DNA of 33,230 bases from Candidatus Blautia faecipullorum (lineage in GTDB: Bacteria > Bacillota > Clostridia > Lachnospirales > Lachnospiraceae), in assembly GCA_019115125.1 (NCBI GenBank), contig DXEG01000026.1, forward strand, positions 1 through 33,230, read 5' to 3'. A program made the position numbers and the translations under genes. Shown in pieces: positions 23,760-31,470 of this stretch; position 1 is the stretch's first letter; each line of letters opens with the position of its first letter. A model generated the notes under the pieces. It was given only the letters and a program-made list of their open reading frames with translations. It was not told the origin of the DNA and made no database searches.

Positions 23760-24416
23760 GTGGAGGCAAAACAAATATCTAAGGCAGTGATCAAAAGACT
23801 GCCGCGCTATTACCGTTATCTTGGGGAATTACTGGAAGAGAACGTAGAACGGATATCGTCCAATGATCTCAGCAGAAAAATGCATGTCACGGCGTCCCAG
23901 ATTCGTCAGGATCTGAATAATTTCGGCGGATTCGGACAGCAGGGTTACGGATATAATGTAAAATACCTGTATACAGAAATTGGAAAGATTCTTGGACTGG
24001 ACACGGTGCATCCGATGATCATCGTAGGCGCCGGTAATCTGGGTCAGGCGCTTGCCAACTATGTGGATTTTGAGAAACGTGGATTTAAGCTTGCAGGGAT
24101 CTTTGATGTGAATCCGGTACTGGAGGGAATCGCCGTAAGAGGCATTGAAATCCAGATGATCAGCGACCTTCCCCTTTTTCTGAAAAATAATCAGATAGAG
24201 ATTGCTATTTTGACACTGCCTAAAAACAAGGCGGGAGAAATGGCGGACATGTTGATTGAAAACGGAATTAAAGCAATCTGGAATTTTGCTCATATTGATC
24301 TGCGTACGCCGGAAGATGTGATTGTGGAGAACGTCCATCTTTCAGAAAGTCTTATGAGACTTTCCTATAACCTGAGTCAGTATCAGCGGGAACAGAACGA
24401 AAAAAAGAACGCATAG
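23760..24416 (+). CDS. rex: Redox-sensing transcriptional repressor Rex
   Basis: Rex represses fermentation and hydrogen-related genes and lets go of DNA when the NADH/NAD ratio rises. The 218-residue protein has the winged-helix domain (1-80, with ISKAVIKRLPRYYRYL, VTASQIRQDLNNFGGFGQQG) and the NADH-binding Rossmann fold (VGAGNLGQAL, 89-98), then the swapped C-terminal helix LSYNLSQYQ. The GTG start has GGAGGG 6 bases upstream. It is monocistronic between its own promoter and a terminator. The nuoE/nuoF-like operon at 30947 is the sort of target Rex controls, but I found no Rex box there. Confidence 0.97.
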   Translation: MEAKQISKAVIKRLPRYYRYLGELLEENVERISSNDLSRKMHVTASQIRQDLNNFGGFGQQGYGYNVKYLYTEIGKILGLDTVHPMIIVGAGNLGQALANYVDFEKRGFKLAGIFDVNPVLEGIAVRGIEIQMISDLPLFLKNNQIEIAILTLPKNKAGEMADMLIENGIKAIWNFAHIDLRTPEDVIVENVHLSESLMRLSYNLSQYQREQNEKKNA

Positions 24417-24430
24417 GCGACACAGGACAG

Positions 24431-24486
24431 ACTGCTGCTTTGCCCCGGATTTTGTACATAGTATCGCGGGCAGTGCAGCAGTTTTT
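24431..24486 (+). terminator. Terminator after rex
   Basis: ACTGCTGC (24431-24438) pairs with GCAGCAGT (24474-24481), extended inward by TGCCCCG against CGGGCA with a small bulge. GTTTTTCC follows. The stem is imperfect but strong. Confidence 0.6.
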
Positions 24487-24583
24487 CCTGTATTAATATC
24501 AGGGGCAAAAATTTGAAACCATGCCATGCCTGCATGATAGTGGAAAAAGACCGGAGGTACATAAAAGATACGGAGGACGGCGG

Positions 24584-26107
24584 ATGAAGATGAAGGAGAT
24601 CGTAACCTGCGCAGAGATGAAGGCTCTCGATAAAATGACAATAGAAAATATAGGGATCCCCTCCTGTGTTCTGATGGAACGGGCCGCTTTAAAAACAGCG
24701 GAGGAGATGGAACGGGTTTTTGCCGGAAGGGGGCAAAAGGAGAGGATACTCTGCGTCTGCGGAAGCGGAAACAACGGCGGCGACGGCGCAGCGGCAGCAA
24801 GGATACTTTTTCTGCACGGATATCAGGCGGAAATTTTTTTGGCCGGAAGCCGCGACAGGCTTACAGAGGAGACAAAGCGGCAGCTTGAGATCGCCGCAAA
24901 TTATCATGTGCCGACTGTGAATAACCCGAGATGGGATGAATATACTACTATAGTAGATGCCATTTTCGGCGTAGGGCTTAAAAGGCCGGTAGAGGGCCGT
25001 TACGCGGACCTGATCAGGCGGATGAACGCGGCGGATGCATGGAAGGTAGCTGTGGATATTCCCTCAGGTGTTGACGGGGATACAGGGATGGAGCTGGGAA
25101 CAGCCTTCCGCGCGGATCTGACAGTAACCTTTGGTTTTGCGAAAGCAGGACTGTGCTTATACCCGGGACGTATGCTTGCCGGCAGGACGGTCACGGCGGA
25201 TATCGGCATCTACCGGAAACGCGGATCCACGGCGAAATGCAGGTATATGGAAAAAGAAGACCTGGAGGAGCTTCCGGAAAGACTTCCTTATGGAAATAAG
25301 GGCACCTTCGGAAAAGTGCTTGCGGTGGCGGGAAGTCCCGGTATGTGCGGCGCGGCTTATTTCTGCGGCGCGGCCGCTTTTGCGGCAGGCGCGGGGATGG
25401 TGCGTATTTTTACCCCGGAGGAAAACAGAATCCCCCTTCAGACTCTGCTTCCTGAAGCGATTCTGTCCTGCGCACATAATGAAGAGGCTATGGAGGAGGC
25501 TTTTCGATGGAGCGATGTGCTGATCGTTGGACCGGGAATCGGAACCGGCCCGGACAGCTTCAGACAAGCCGGATGGTTTTTGAAAAAGGCATCTGAAGAG
25601 AAAAAACCGGTGATCCTGGATGCGGACGGTCTGAATCTTCTGGCCCGCTTTCCGGAATGGAGGGAATTTCTGAGAGGAAATGTGATCGTAACGCCTCATA
25701 TGGGCGAGATGAGCAGACTTACCGGGAAATCCATAGAAGAGATCCAGAAAGACCGTATCAGAGCGGCTGTTTCTTTTGCCGCAGACACAGGCGCGGTGTG
25801 CGTGCTGAAGGACGCCTGCACGGTTGCGGCGGGACCCGACGGAGAAGTCTGGGTGAATCTTTCGGGAAACTCCGGAATGGCCTCTGCCGGAAGCGGAGAT
25901 GTGCTGGCAGGCGTGCTGGCAGGAATCGTCTGCATGTACCGGAGCATTTCCGAGACAGACACGACTCTAGTGAAAATGGCCGCGGCGGGAGTGTTCCTTC
26001 ACGGAACAGCCGGAGATCTGGCGGCGGAAAAAAAGGGACAGTACGGAATGAAGGCCGGGGACATGATCCCGGAAATTTCATATGCACTTAAACGGAGGAA
26101 GTCATGA
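24584..26107 (+). CDS. nnr: Bifunctional NAD(P)H-hydrate epimerase / ADP-dependent dehydratase
   Basis: This repair enzyme restores NADH and NADPH damaged by hydration. The N-terminal epimerase domain (about 1-215) shows VCGSGNNGGDGAAAAR and VDIPSGVDGDTG. The C-terminal dehydratase domain (about 225-507) shows GNKGTFGKVLAVAGSPGM, VGPGIGTGP, VTPHMGEMSRLTG and the nucleotide-binding loop SGNSGMASAGSGDVLAG. ATG 24584 is preferred because GGAGG stands 7 bases upstream; family proteins start at about this point. Its stop overlaps the alr start by 4 bases (ATGA), so the two are translationally coupled, a pairing common in Firmicutes. Length of 507 residues is normal. Confidence 0.95.
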   Translation: MKMKEIVTCAEMKALDKMTIENIGIPSCVLMERAALKTAEEMERVFAGRGQKERILCVCGSGNNGGDGAAAARILFLHGYQAEIFLAGSRDRLTEETKRQLEIAANYHVPTVNNPRWDEYTTIVDAIFGVGLKRPVEGRYADLIRRMNAADAWKVAVDIPSGVDGDTGMELGTAFRADLTVTFGFAKAGLCLYPGRMLAGRTVTADIGIYRKRGSTAKCRYMEKEDLEELPERLPYGNKGTFGKVLAVAGSPGMCGAAYFCGAAAFAAGAGMVRIFTPEENRIPLQTLLPEAILSCAHNEEAMEEAFRWSDVLIVGPGIGTGPDSFRQAGWFLKKASEEKKPVILDADGLNLLARFPEWREFLRGNVIVTPHMGEMSRLTGKSIEEIQKDRIRAAVSFAADTGAVCVLKDACTVAAGPDGEVWVNLSGNSGMASAGSGDVLAGVLAGIVCMYRSISETDTTLVKMAAAGVFLHGTAGDLAAEKKGQYGMKAGDMIPEISYALKRRKS

Positions 26108-27270
26108 AAAATTATGACAGAATTAAGGCTGTGGTATCGTTGGACGCCATTGCGCACAATTTTGAAGAAATGAGACAAAATATTTCTGAAGATACGAAGA
26201 TCATCGCTGTGATCAAAGCAGACGGTTACGGGCACGGAGCCCTGGCGATTGCCCGCCTGGTTCAGGATTACGAGTATATCTGGGGCTTTGCCGTTGCCGC
26301 GCCGGAAGAGGCGCTGGAGCTCAGGAACGCCGGAGTAACAAAACCAGTGCTGATTCTCGGGATTGTTTTTGAAGAATATTTTTCTGAAATGATCGCCAGA
26401 GACGTCCGCCTGACCGTATGCAGCCTTTCTATGGCGGAGAAGCTTTCCAGAGAGGCAGTGCGGCAGAATAGGGAAGTACATATTCATCTGGCAGTTGACA
26501 CCGGAATGAGCAGGATCGGGTTTGAGGATACAGAGAAAAGCGCGGAGGAGATCCGGGTAATATCCGGACTTAAAAACCTGTGCATTGAGGGAATGTTTAC
26601 ACATTTTGCCCGGGCTGATGAAAAAGACAAGGCTCCCGCCGAGGTTCAGCTCGGCCGTTATCTGAGGTTTTCAGAGCTTCTTCAGAGGAAGGGGATCACA
26701 ATCCCTGTCAGACACTGCTCCAACAGCGCGGGGATCATCCGTATGCCCGAGGCCAATCTGAATGTGGTGCGGGCGGGGATCACCATTTACGGGATTTATC
26801 CTTCCGCGCAGGTGGAGCGGGATATTGTGAAGCTGGAGCCTGCAATGGAGATCGTCAGTCATGTAACGTTTGTGAAGAATATACCGGCCGGAACTGCTGT
26901 CAGCTATGGAGGAACCTTTGTGGCGCCAAAACCTATGAAAATCGCCACGATCCCGGCAGGGTACGCGGACGGCTACCCAAGAAGCCTGTCCAATAAGGGC
27001 TGGGTGCTGATCCGCGGAAAACGGGCTCCGATCCTGGGAAGAGTCTGCATGGATCAGTTTATGGTGGATGTAACGGATATTTCCGGCGTTTGTCCGGGTG
27101 ACCAGGCGACGCTGATCGGAAGAGACGGGAAGGAGGAGATCACCATTGAAGAATTCGGCGATCTTTCAGGACGCTTTTCCTATGAATTTGCCTGCTGCGT
27201 TTCAAAAAGGGTACCCCGGATATATATAAAGGACGGGAAAGTATGGGGGGAACAGACTTTCTTTGAATAG
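26104..27270 (+). CDS. alr: Alanine racemase
   Basis: It makes D-alanine for peptidoglycan using pyridoxal phosphate. The cofactor lysine is Lys38 in AVIKADGYGHG and the second catalytic base is Tyr268 in AVSYGGTF. Other family marks are HLAVDTGMSRIGF, FTHFARAD, HCSNSAGI and RVCMDQFMVDVTDI. The 388-residue length is normal. Expression is coupled to nnr by a 4-base overlap and probably continues into mazF 86 bases downstream. The alr-mazF neighbourhood is also seen in Bacillus. Confidence 0.97.
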   Translation: MKNYDRIKAVVSLDAIAHNFEEMRQNISEDTKIIAVIKADGYGHGALAIARLVQDYEYIWGFAVAAPEEALELRNAGVTKPVLILGIVFEEYFSEMIARDVRLTVCSLSMAEKLSREAVRQNREVHIHLAVDTGMSRIGFEDTEKSAEEIRVISGLKNLCIEGMFTHFARADEKDKAPAEVQLGRYLRFSELLQRKGITIPVRHCSNSAGIIRMPEANLNVVRAGITIYGIYPSAQVERDIVKLEPAMEIVSHVTFVKNIPAGTAVSYGGTFVAPKPMKIATIPAGYADGYPRSLSNKGWVLIRGKRAPILGRVCMDQFMVDVTDISGVCPGDQATLIGRDGKEEITIEEFGDLSGRFSYEFACCVSKRVPRIYIKDGKVWGEQTFFE

Positions 27271-27356
27271 ACGTTAAATAGAAAAACCACGCATGTATAC
27301 ACAAGAAAAATCTGGAAATACTTAGACAGAGAAAACAGAATCGGAGTGTGAATTGT

Positions 27357-27704
27357 GTGGTAATTAAAAGAGGGGATATTTTTTATGCAGATTTAAGACC
27401 CGTGGTGGGCAGTGAGCAGGGCGGTATCCGGCCTGTGCTGATCATTCAGAATGATGTTGGGAACCGCCACAGTCCTACCGTGATCTGCGCGGCTATTACA
27501 TCAAAAATGAATAAAGCGAAGCTGCCTACGCATATCGAAATCGACGCCTCGGAATACGGAATTGAGAAGGATTCCGTTATTCTGCTGGAGCAGCTCCGCA
27601 CCATTGATAAAAGACGGCTGAAGGATAAGGTGTGCCACCTGGACCAGGGGATGCTGGACCGTGTGAACCACGCTCTGGAAATCAGCCTGGAACTGACTTT
27701 TTAA
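27357..27704 (+). CDS. mazF: MazF/NdoA-type mRNA endoribonuclease toxin
   Basis: MazF cuts single-stranded mRNA at short sequences and slows growth; MazE normally inhibits it. The 115-residue protein has the family marks [46 protein letters not shown] and [13 protein letters not shown], including the catalytic Arg of RPVL and the Thr of AAITS. I chose GTG 27357 because GGAG stands 10 bases upstream; an earlier GTG at 27348 would leave only 1 base. In Bacillus the antitoxin gene lies between alr and this gene; here the gap is 86 bases and holds no antitoxin frame. Confidence 0.93.
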   Translation: MVIKRGDIFYADLRPVVGSEQGGIRPVLIIQNDVGNRHSPTVICAAITSKMNKAKLPTHIEIDASEYGIEKDSVILLEQLRTIDKRRLKDKVCHLDQGMLDRVNHALEISLELTF

Positions 27705-27714
27705 GGCGGAATTC

Positions 27715-27743
27715 TTGACGAACGGCGGGGAAAGTGCTATATT
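27715..27743 (+). promoter_or_regulatory. Promoter of the CNNM/CBS gene
   Basis: TTGACG (27715-27720) and TATATT (27738-27743) stand 17 bases apart, shortly after the mazF stop. It would drive the CNNM/CBS and yebC genes. Confidence 0.6.
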
Positions 27744-27829
27744 TTATCAGTAATTATGCAGATTCGCAGGTTTTCCTGCAGTAAAGCGCTGTATGGACAG
27801 CGGATTAGGAAGGAATAAGTGAATACGAT

Positions 27830-29185
27830 ATGGATGACGGCAGTCGAATGCCCCTTCTGGGGCTGATGATCCTGGTGATCCTGATCCTGCTGAACGGTAT
27901 CCTTTATGGTTTTGCCGCGGCGATCAGAGATCTGAGTGAAAATGAAATACGAAAAATGGCGGAGGATGGCAGCAAAAAGGCCGCTCTTCTGAATAAACTG
28001 ATTGAAGAACCGGTTCGGTATGTGAATGCCATTCCCCTGGTGGTAACAGCTTCGGGGATCCTTACAGGAATCCTGATACCGTCGCTTACCGGTTTCCTGC
28101 ACCACTACATAGAACATTTTCCGCTGCTGGTGCCGATATATGTTCTCTGCGCGGTACTTTTCGCTTCCTTCGGCATCCTGATGTTCCGCAGGATCGGAAC
28201 CTGCAGGCCGAAGCAGTACGCCTTCCGGTATGTGAGGCTTGTCTATGGAGTGGTGACGCTTCTTTATCCTGTTACCCGGCTGATCACCTGGCTCGCCCGG
28301 CTTGCGGCCGGACTTTTCGGTGTGGCTGTGGGAGAGCAGCAGGAGGCCGTGACAGAGGAAGAGATCATTTCCATTGTGGACGAGGCCCATGAACAGGGTG
28401 TGATCGAGAAGAACGAGGCGGAGATGATCCAGAACATCATTTCCTTCACAGACACCAAGGCGGGCGATATTATGACGCACAGAACCAGTGTGGCCGCCTT
28501 TGGACTGGACGAGGTCCTCAAAGATGTGGTTGACCGTATGCTGGAGGAAGGGGATTCCAGATATCCGGTCTACGGCGAGGATATGGACGATATCCGCGGC
28601 GTGATCCACTATAAGGATACGCTGAAATTTTCAACCCAGAATTCCTGGGCCAGATACAAGCCTCTGGGAGATCTTCCCGGACTGATACGCAAGGCCGCTT
28701 TTGTTCCTGAGACGGGCAGCATCAGCAACCTGTTCAAGTCCATGCAGACGAAGCATGATCATATCGCGGTCGTTGTAGATGAATACGGACAGACCGCCGG
28801 GATCGTCACAATGGAGGATATTCTGGAAGAAATCGTAGGCGACATCCAGGACGAATATGACGAGGACGAGGACGCGATCCGTACCCAGACGGACAACAGC
28901 ATACTGATCGACGGCTTCGCGGAGCTGGAGGATGTCGGCGCGGAGCTGGGAATTGACTTCGGCGGCGTGGAGATGGAAACTCTGAACGGCTTTCTGACGG
29001 AAATGCTGGGACATATTCCGGCGGAGAGTGATCTGGATCATGAGATCACCGCATACGGTTACCGGTTTAAGATCCTTTCCCTTGGCAGCAGAACCATCGG
29101 AAAGGTGCGGGCCGAAAAAATAAACCATAAGGATACAAAAGGAGAAAATGAACAATGTCAGGACATTCAAAATTCGCAAACATAA
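27830..29185 (+). CDS. CNNM / CBS-pair / CorC_HlyC transporter-associated protein (hemolysin-C-like)
   Basis: The family is linked to magnesium or cation transport and is often mislabelled hemolysin. The 451-residue protein starts with [20 protein letters not shown], the first helix of the CNNM membrane domain (about 1-190, about four hydrophobic stretches). A CBS pair follows (about 205-335, with [12 protein letters not shown] and [16 protein letters not shown]), then the CorC_HlyC domain (about 350-430, with [12 protein letters not shown]). The ribosome site AGGAAGG lies rather far from ATG 27830. A 15-codon frame from GTG 27820 has better spacing and overlaps the start. The 3' end overlaps yebC by 31 bases. 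Confidence 0.88.
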   Translation: MDDGSRMPLLGLMILVILILLNGILYGFAAAIRDLSENEIRKMAEDGSKKAALLNKLIEEPVRYVNAIPLVVTASGILTGILIPSLTGFLHHYIEHFPLLVPIYVLCAVLFASFGILMFRRIGTCRPKQYAFRYVRLVYGVVTLLYPVTRLITWLARLAAGLFGVAVGEQQEAVTEEEIISIVDEAHEQGVIEKNEAEMIQNIISFTDTKAGDIMTHRTSVAAFGLDEVLKDVVDRMLEEGDSRYPVYGEDMDDIRGVIHYKDTLKFSTQNSWARYKPLGDLPGLIRKAAFVPETGSISNLFKSMQTKHDHIAVVVDEYGQTAGIVTMEDILEEIVGDIQDEYDEDEDAIRTQTDNSILIDGFAELEDVGAELGIDFGGVEMETLNGFLTEMLGHIPAESDLDHEITAYGYRFKILSLGSRTIGKVRAEKINHKDTKGENEQCQDIQNSQT

Positions 29186-29883
29186 AGCATAAGAAAGAAA
29201 AGAACGACGCGAAAAAAGGAAAAATTTTCACCGTGATCGGCCGTGAGATCGTTATGGCTGTAAAGGCCGGCGGCCCGGATCCCAACAATAACAGCAAGCT
29301 CCGCGATGTGATCGCGAAGGCAAAGGCCAACAACATGCCCAACGATACCATTGAGCGCGGCATTAAAAAGGCGGCCGGGGCAGATTCCGCGGACAATTAC
29401 GAGCGCGCCACCTACGAAGGATACGGTCCCAACGGCGTCGCGATCATTGTGGAAACGCTTACCGACAACAAAAACCGTACCGCCAGCAATGTGAGAAACG
29501 CTTTTACAAAGGGCTACGGAAGCATTGGAACCCAGGGCTGCGTTTCTTTTATGTTCGACCAGAAGGGGCAGATCATCATTGACAAGGAAGAATGTGAGAT
29601 GGATTCCGACGAGCTGATGATGGCGGCTCTCGACGCGGGTGCGGAGGATTTTTCCGAGGAAGAGGACAGCTATGAGGTGCTGACGGCTCCGGACGACTTC
29701 AGCGCGGTCCGCGAGGCTCTGGAGGAGGCGGGCGTGCCTATGGCGGAGGCCCAGGTAGCCATGGTTCCCCAGACCTATGTACAGCTTACAGACGAAAAAG
29801 ATGTAAAGAATCTTCAGAAAACCCTGGATCTTCTGGATGAAGACGACGACGTAACCGACGTATGGCATAACTGGGAAGAATAA
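29155..29883 (+). CDS. yebC: YebC/PmpR-family protein
   Basis: YebC proteins were first called transcription regulators and are now also linked to translation through proline-rich stretches. The 242-residue product shows the full family pattern: [56 protein letters not shown] and [19 protein letters not shown]. The acidic C-terminus is normal. The ATG has AAAGGAG 10 bases upstream and lies inside the end of the CNNM/CBS gene, so the two are co-transcribed. The stop codon is part of a 17-bp hairpin. Confidence 0.96.
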   Translation: MSGHSKFANIKHKKEKNDAKKGKIFTVIGREIVMAVKAGGPDPNNNSKLRDVIAKAKANNMPNDTIERGIKKAAGADSADNYERATYEGYGPNGVAIIVETLTDNKNRTASNVRNAFTKGYGSIGTQGCVSFMFDQKGQIIIDKEECEMDSDELMMAALDAGAEDFSEEEDSYEVLTAPDDFSAVREALEEAGVPMAEAQVAMVPQTYVQLTDEKDVKNLQKTLDLLDEDDDVTDVWHNWEE

Positions 29884-29910
29884 TCAGGCGACAGCCTGAT
29901 TATTCTTCCC
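29873..29910 (+). terminator. 17-bp hairpin spanning the yebC stop, likely terminator
   Basis: GGGAAGAATAATCAGGC (29873-29889) pairs perfectly with 29894-29910 around the loop GACA. The stop codon TAA 29881-29883 sits in the left arm. No T-run follows, so its efficiency as a terminator is uncertain; it may instead protect the 3' end of the message. Confidence 0.55.
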
Positions 29911-30003
29911 CAGATTGACCTCGTGTCAATCTGTTTCCGTAAGTGCTTCCCCAGATTGACCTCGTGTCAATCTGTTTCCATAAGTGCTTCCCCAGATTGA
30001 CCT
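29905..30003 (+). repeat. 41-bp tandem repeat, 2.4 copies, each full copy with a hairpin
   Basis: Copies start at 29905, 29946 and 29987, with the third cut after 17 bases. Copies one and two differ at one base (CCGT/CCAT). Each holds CAGATTGAC-CTCGT-GTCAATCTG, a 9-bp stem with a 5-base loop. The third copy keeps only the left arm. Confidence 0.85.
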
Positions 30004-30037
30004 ATAGAGGCTGAATGAAATTTTATATTGCGGGAAT

Positions 30038-30070
30038 AATACCTCCATGAATAAGAATGGAGGTATTTTT
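30038..30070 (+). promoter_or_regulatory. Hairpin that hides the ribosome site of the ClpP-like gene
   Basis: AATACCTCCAT (30038-30048) pairs with ATGGAGGTATT (30057-30067) around an 8-base loop, followed by TTT just before ATG 30071. The right arm contains GGAGG, the ribosome site. It could block translation or act as a transcription attenuator. Confidence 0.6.
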
Positions 30071-30781
30071 ATGTCCGGAGACAGAAATGAAGAAGAAAAA
30101 CAACAGATGCTGGATAAGGAGGATCGTCAGAACGATCAGATCAAGGAGATGGGGCAGGTGGTTCTCGACAAAAACTCCGGCAGGAGGAGAGTAGAGCTGC
30201 TGACCATCATCGGAGAGGTGGAGGGGCATGACTCCGCCCCTGCCCAGAGCAAGACCACTAAGTATGAGCATGTTCTCCCCAAGCTTGCGCTGGTGGAGGA
30301 TGATCAAGATATTGAAGGGCTTCTGATCCTTCTGAATACGGTGGGCGGGGACGTGGAGGCAGGCCTGGCTATCGCCGAGATGATCGCTTCCCTCAGTATC
30401 CCCACCGTATCGCTTGTTCTGGGAGGCGGCCACTCCATAGGCGTTCCCATGGCTGTGTCTGCGGATTACTCCTTCGTAGTACCCAGCGCTACTATGGTGA
30501 TCCATCCTGTGCGCAGCAGCGGGATGTTTATCGGCGTGGCCCAGACCTACCGCAATATGGAAAAGATACAGGACCGGATCACCACCTTTATCTCCAATCA
30601 TTCCCATACGACTCAAAAACGTCTGGAAGAGTTGATGCTGGATACCACTCAGCTTGTGAAGGATGTGGGAACCATGCTGGAGGGAGAGGAGGCCGTCCGC
30701 GAGGGGCTCATTGACGAGGTGGGCGGAATCAGGGAGGCTCTCGCGAAGCTGTACGAGCTGATCGAAGCCGGCAAAAAGTAA
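30071..30781 (+). CDS. ClpP-class serine protease (TepA-like)
   Basis: This 236-residue protein belongs to the ClpP/crotonase-fold proteases in the TepA/YmfB-type branch. Visible are LLILLNTVGGDVEAGLAIAE, the nucleophile Ser122 in GGGHSIGVPMA and His145 in MVIHPVRSSG, with LIDEVGGIREAL at the C-terminus. It has no membrane helices, so it is cytoplasmic. ATG 30071 is chosen because GGAGG stands 7 bases upstream; an earlier ATG at 30047 is in the loop-side of a hairpin and has no ribosome site. The N-terminal 35 residues are charged and likely disordered. The substrate is unknown. Confidence 0.88.
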   Translation: MSGDRNEEEKQQMLDKEDRQNDQIKEMGQVVLDKNSGRRRVELLTIIGEVEGHDSAPAQSKTTKYEHVLPKLALVEDDQDIEGLLILLNTVGGDVEAGLAIAEMIASLSIPTVSLVLGGGHSIGVPMAVSADYSFVVPSATMVIHPVRSSGMFIGVAQTYRNMEKIQDRITTFISNHSHTTQKRLEELMLDTTQLVKDVGTMLEGEEAVREGLIDEVGGIREALAKLYELIEAGKK

Positions 30782-30841
30782 AAATAGGTAAAAATCAGTA
30801 GATTTTTTAACGATTTTCTTCAAATTACCATACTTTTTTCT

Positions 30842-30869
30842 TTGACTGTCCCTCCATTTGTGGTATAAT
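30842..30869 (+). promoter_or_regulatory. Promoter of the nuoE/nuoF-like operon
   Basis: TTGACT (30842-30847) and TATAAT (30864-30869) stand 16 bases apart. The leader to ATG 30947 is about 70 bases. No Rex-type box is visible. Confidence 0.7.
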
Positions 30870-30946
30870 CTTATAGAATGAGCGGTAATATTCAAAAATA
30901 TCTGTTCAGTTATGCTTTAAATTATTATACAGGAGGGACAAAACAT

Positions 30947-31459
30947 ATGAGCAATATGTGTGGATGTCAGAACAGCGGAAGCGGGTCATTCGCTGAATTG
31001 GCTCCGGTACTGGAAAAATATGCGAAAGTACCCGGAAGCCTGATCACCATTCTTCAGCAGACCCAGGATATTTACGGGTATCTTTCCATGGACGCGATCA
31101 ATTACATTGCGGAAAGAACCGGGATCATGCCGGCGAAGATCTATGGCGTCGCAACGTTCTACGCACAGTTCCGTTTACAGCCTATCGGCAAATACCTGAT
31201 CATGCTCTGCAAGGGTACGGCCTGTCATGTAAACGGATCTGATATGATCGAGGAAGCTGTCTGTGAACACCTTGGGATCAAGGACGGAGAGACTACGGAA
31301 GACGGGCTGTTTACGCTGAACAACGTAGCCTGTCTTGGATGCTGTTCCCTGGCGCCGGTTATGATGGTGAAATCCGCGGACGGAGAGGAAACATACGGAA
31401 ACCTGACAAAATCTTCTGTTACGAAGATTCTTGACGACTATAAAGCAAAGAACGCATAG
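30947..31459 (+). CDS. nuoE: NuoE/HydC-like [2Fe-2S] subunit
   Basis: This thioredoxin-like [2Fe-2S] subunit passes electrons within NADH-linked complexes such as bifurcating hydrogenases (HydC, HndA). The 170-residue protein has a typical LITILQQTQDIYGYLS start and the cluster cysteines in MLCKGTACHVNG (C-x4-C) and NNVACLGCCSLAP (C-x3-C). ATG 30947 is chosen because GGAGGG stands 10 bases upstream; an upstream ATG at 30878 lies too near the promoter and lacks a ribosome site. The next gene begins 11 bases after the stop with AGGAGG between them. Confidence 0.93.
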   Translation: MSNMCGCQNSGSGSFAELAPVLEKYAKVPGSLITILQQTQDIYGYLSMDAINYIAERTGIMPAKIYGVATFYAQFRLQPIGKYLIMLCKGTACHVNGSDMIEEAVCEHLGIKDGETTEDGLFTLNNVACLGCCSLAPVMMVKSADGEETYGNLTKSSVTKILDDYKAKNA

Positions 31460-31470
31460 GAGGCAGAGAT

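Noticed and set aside
29167-29868. A 233-codon open frame opposite yebC
   Set aside because: Shadow of a strongly conserved gene; no ribosome site.
29905-30003. Possible CRISPR array
   Set aside because: The 41-bp units are direct tandem copies without unique spacers, there are only 2.4 of them, and no cas genes are present.
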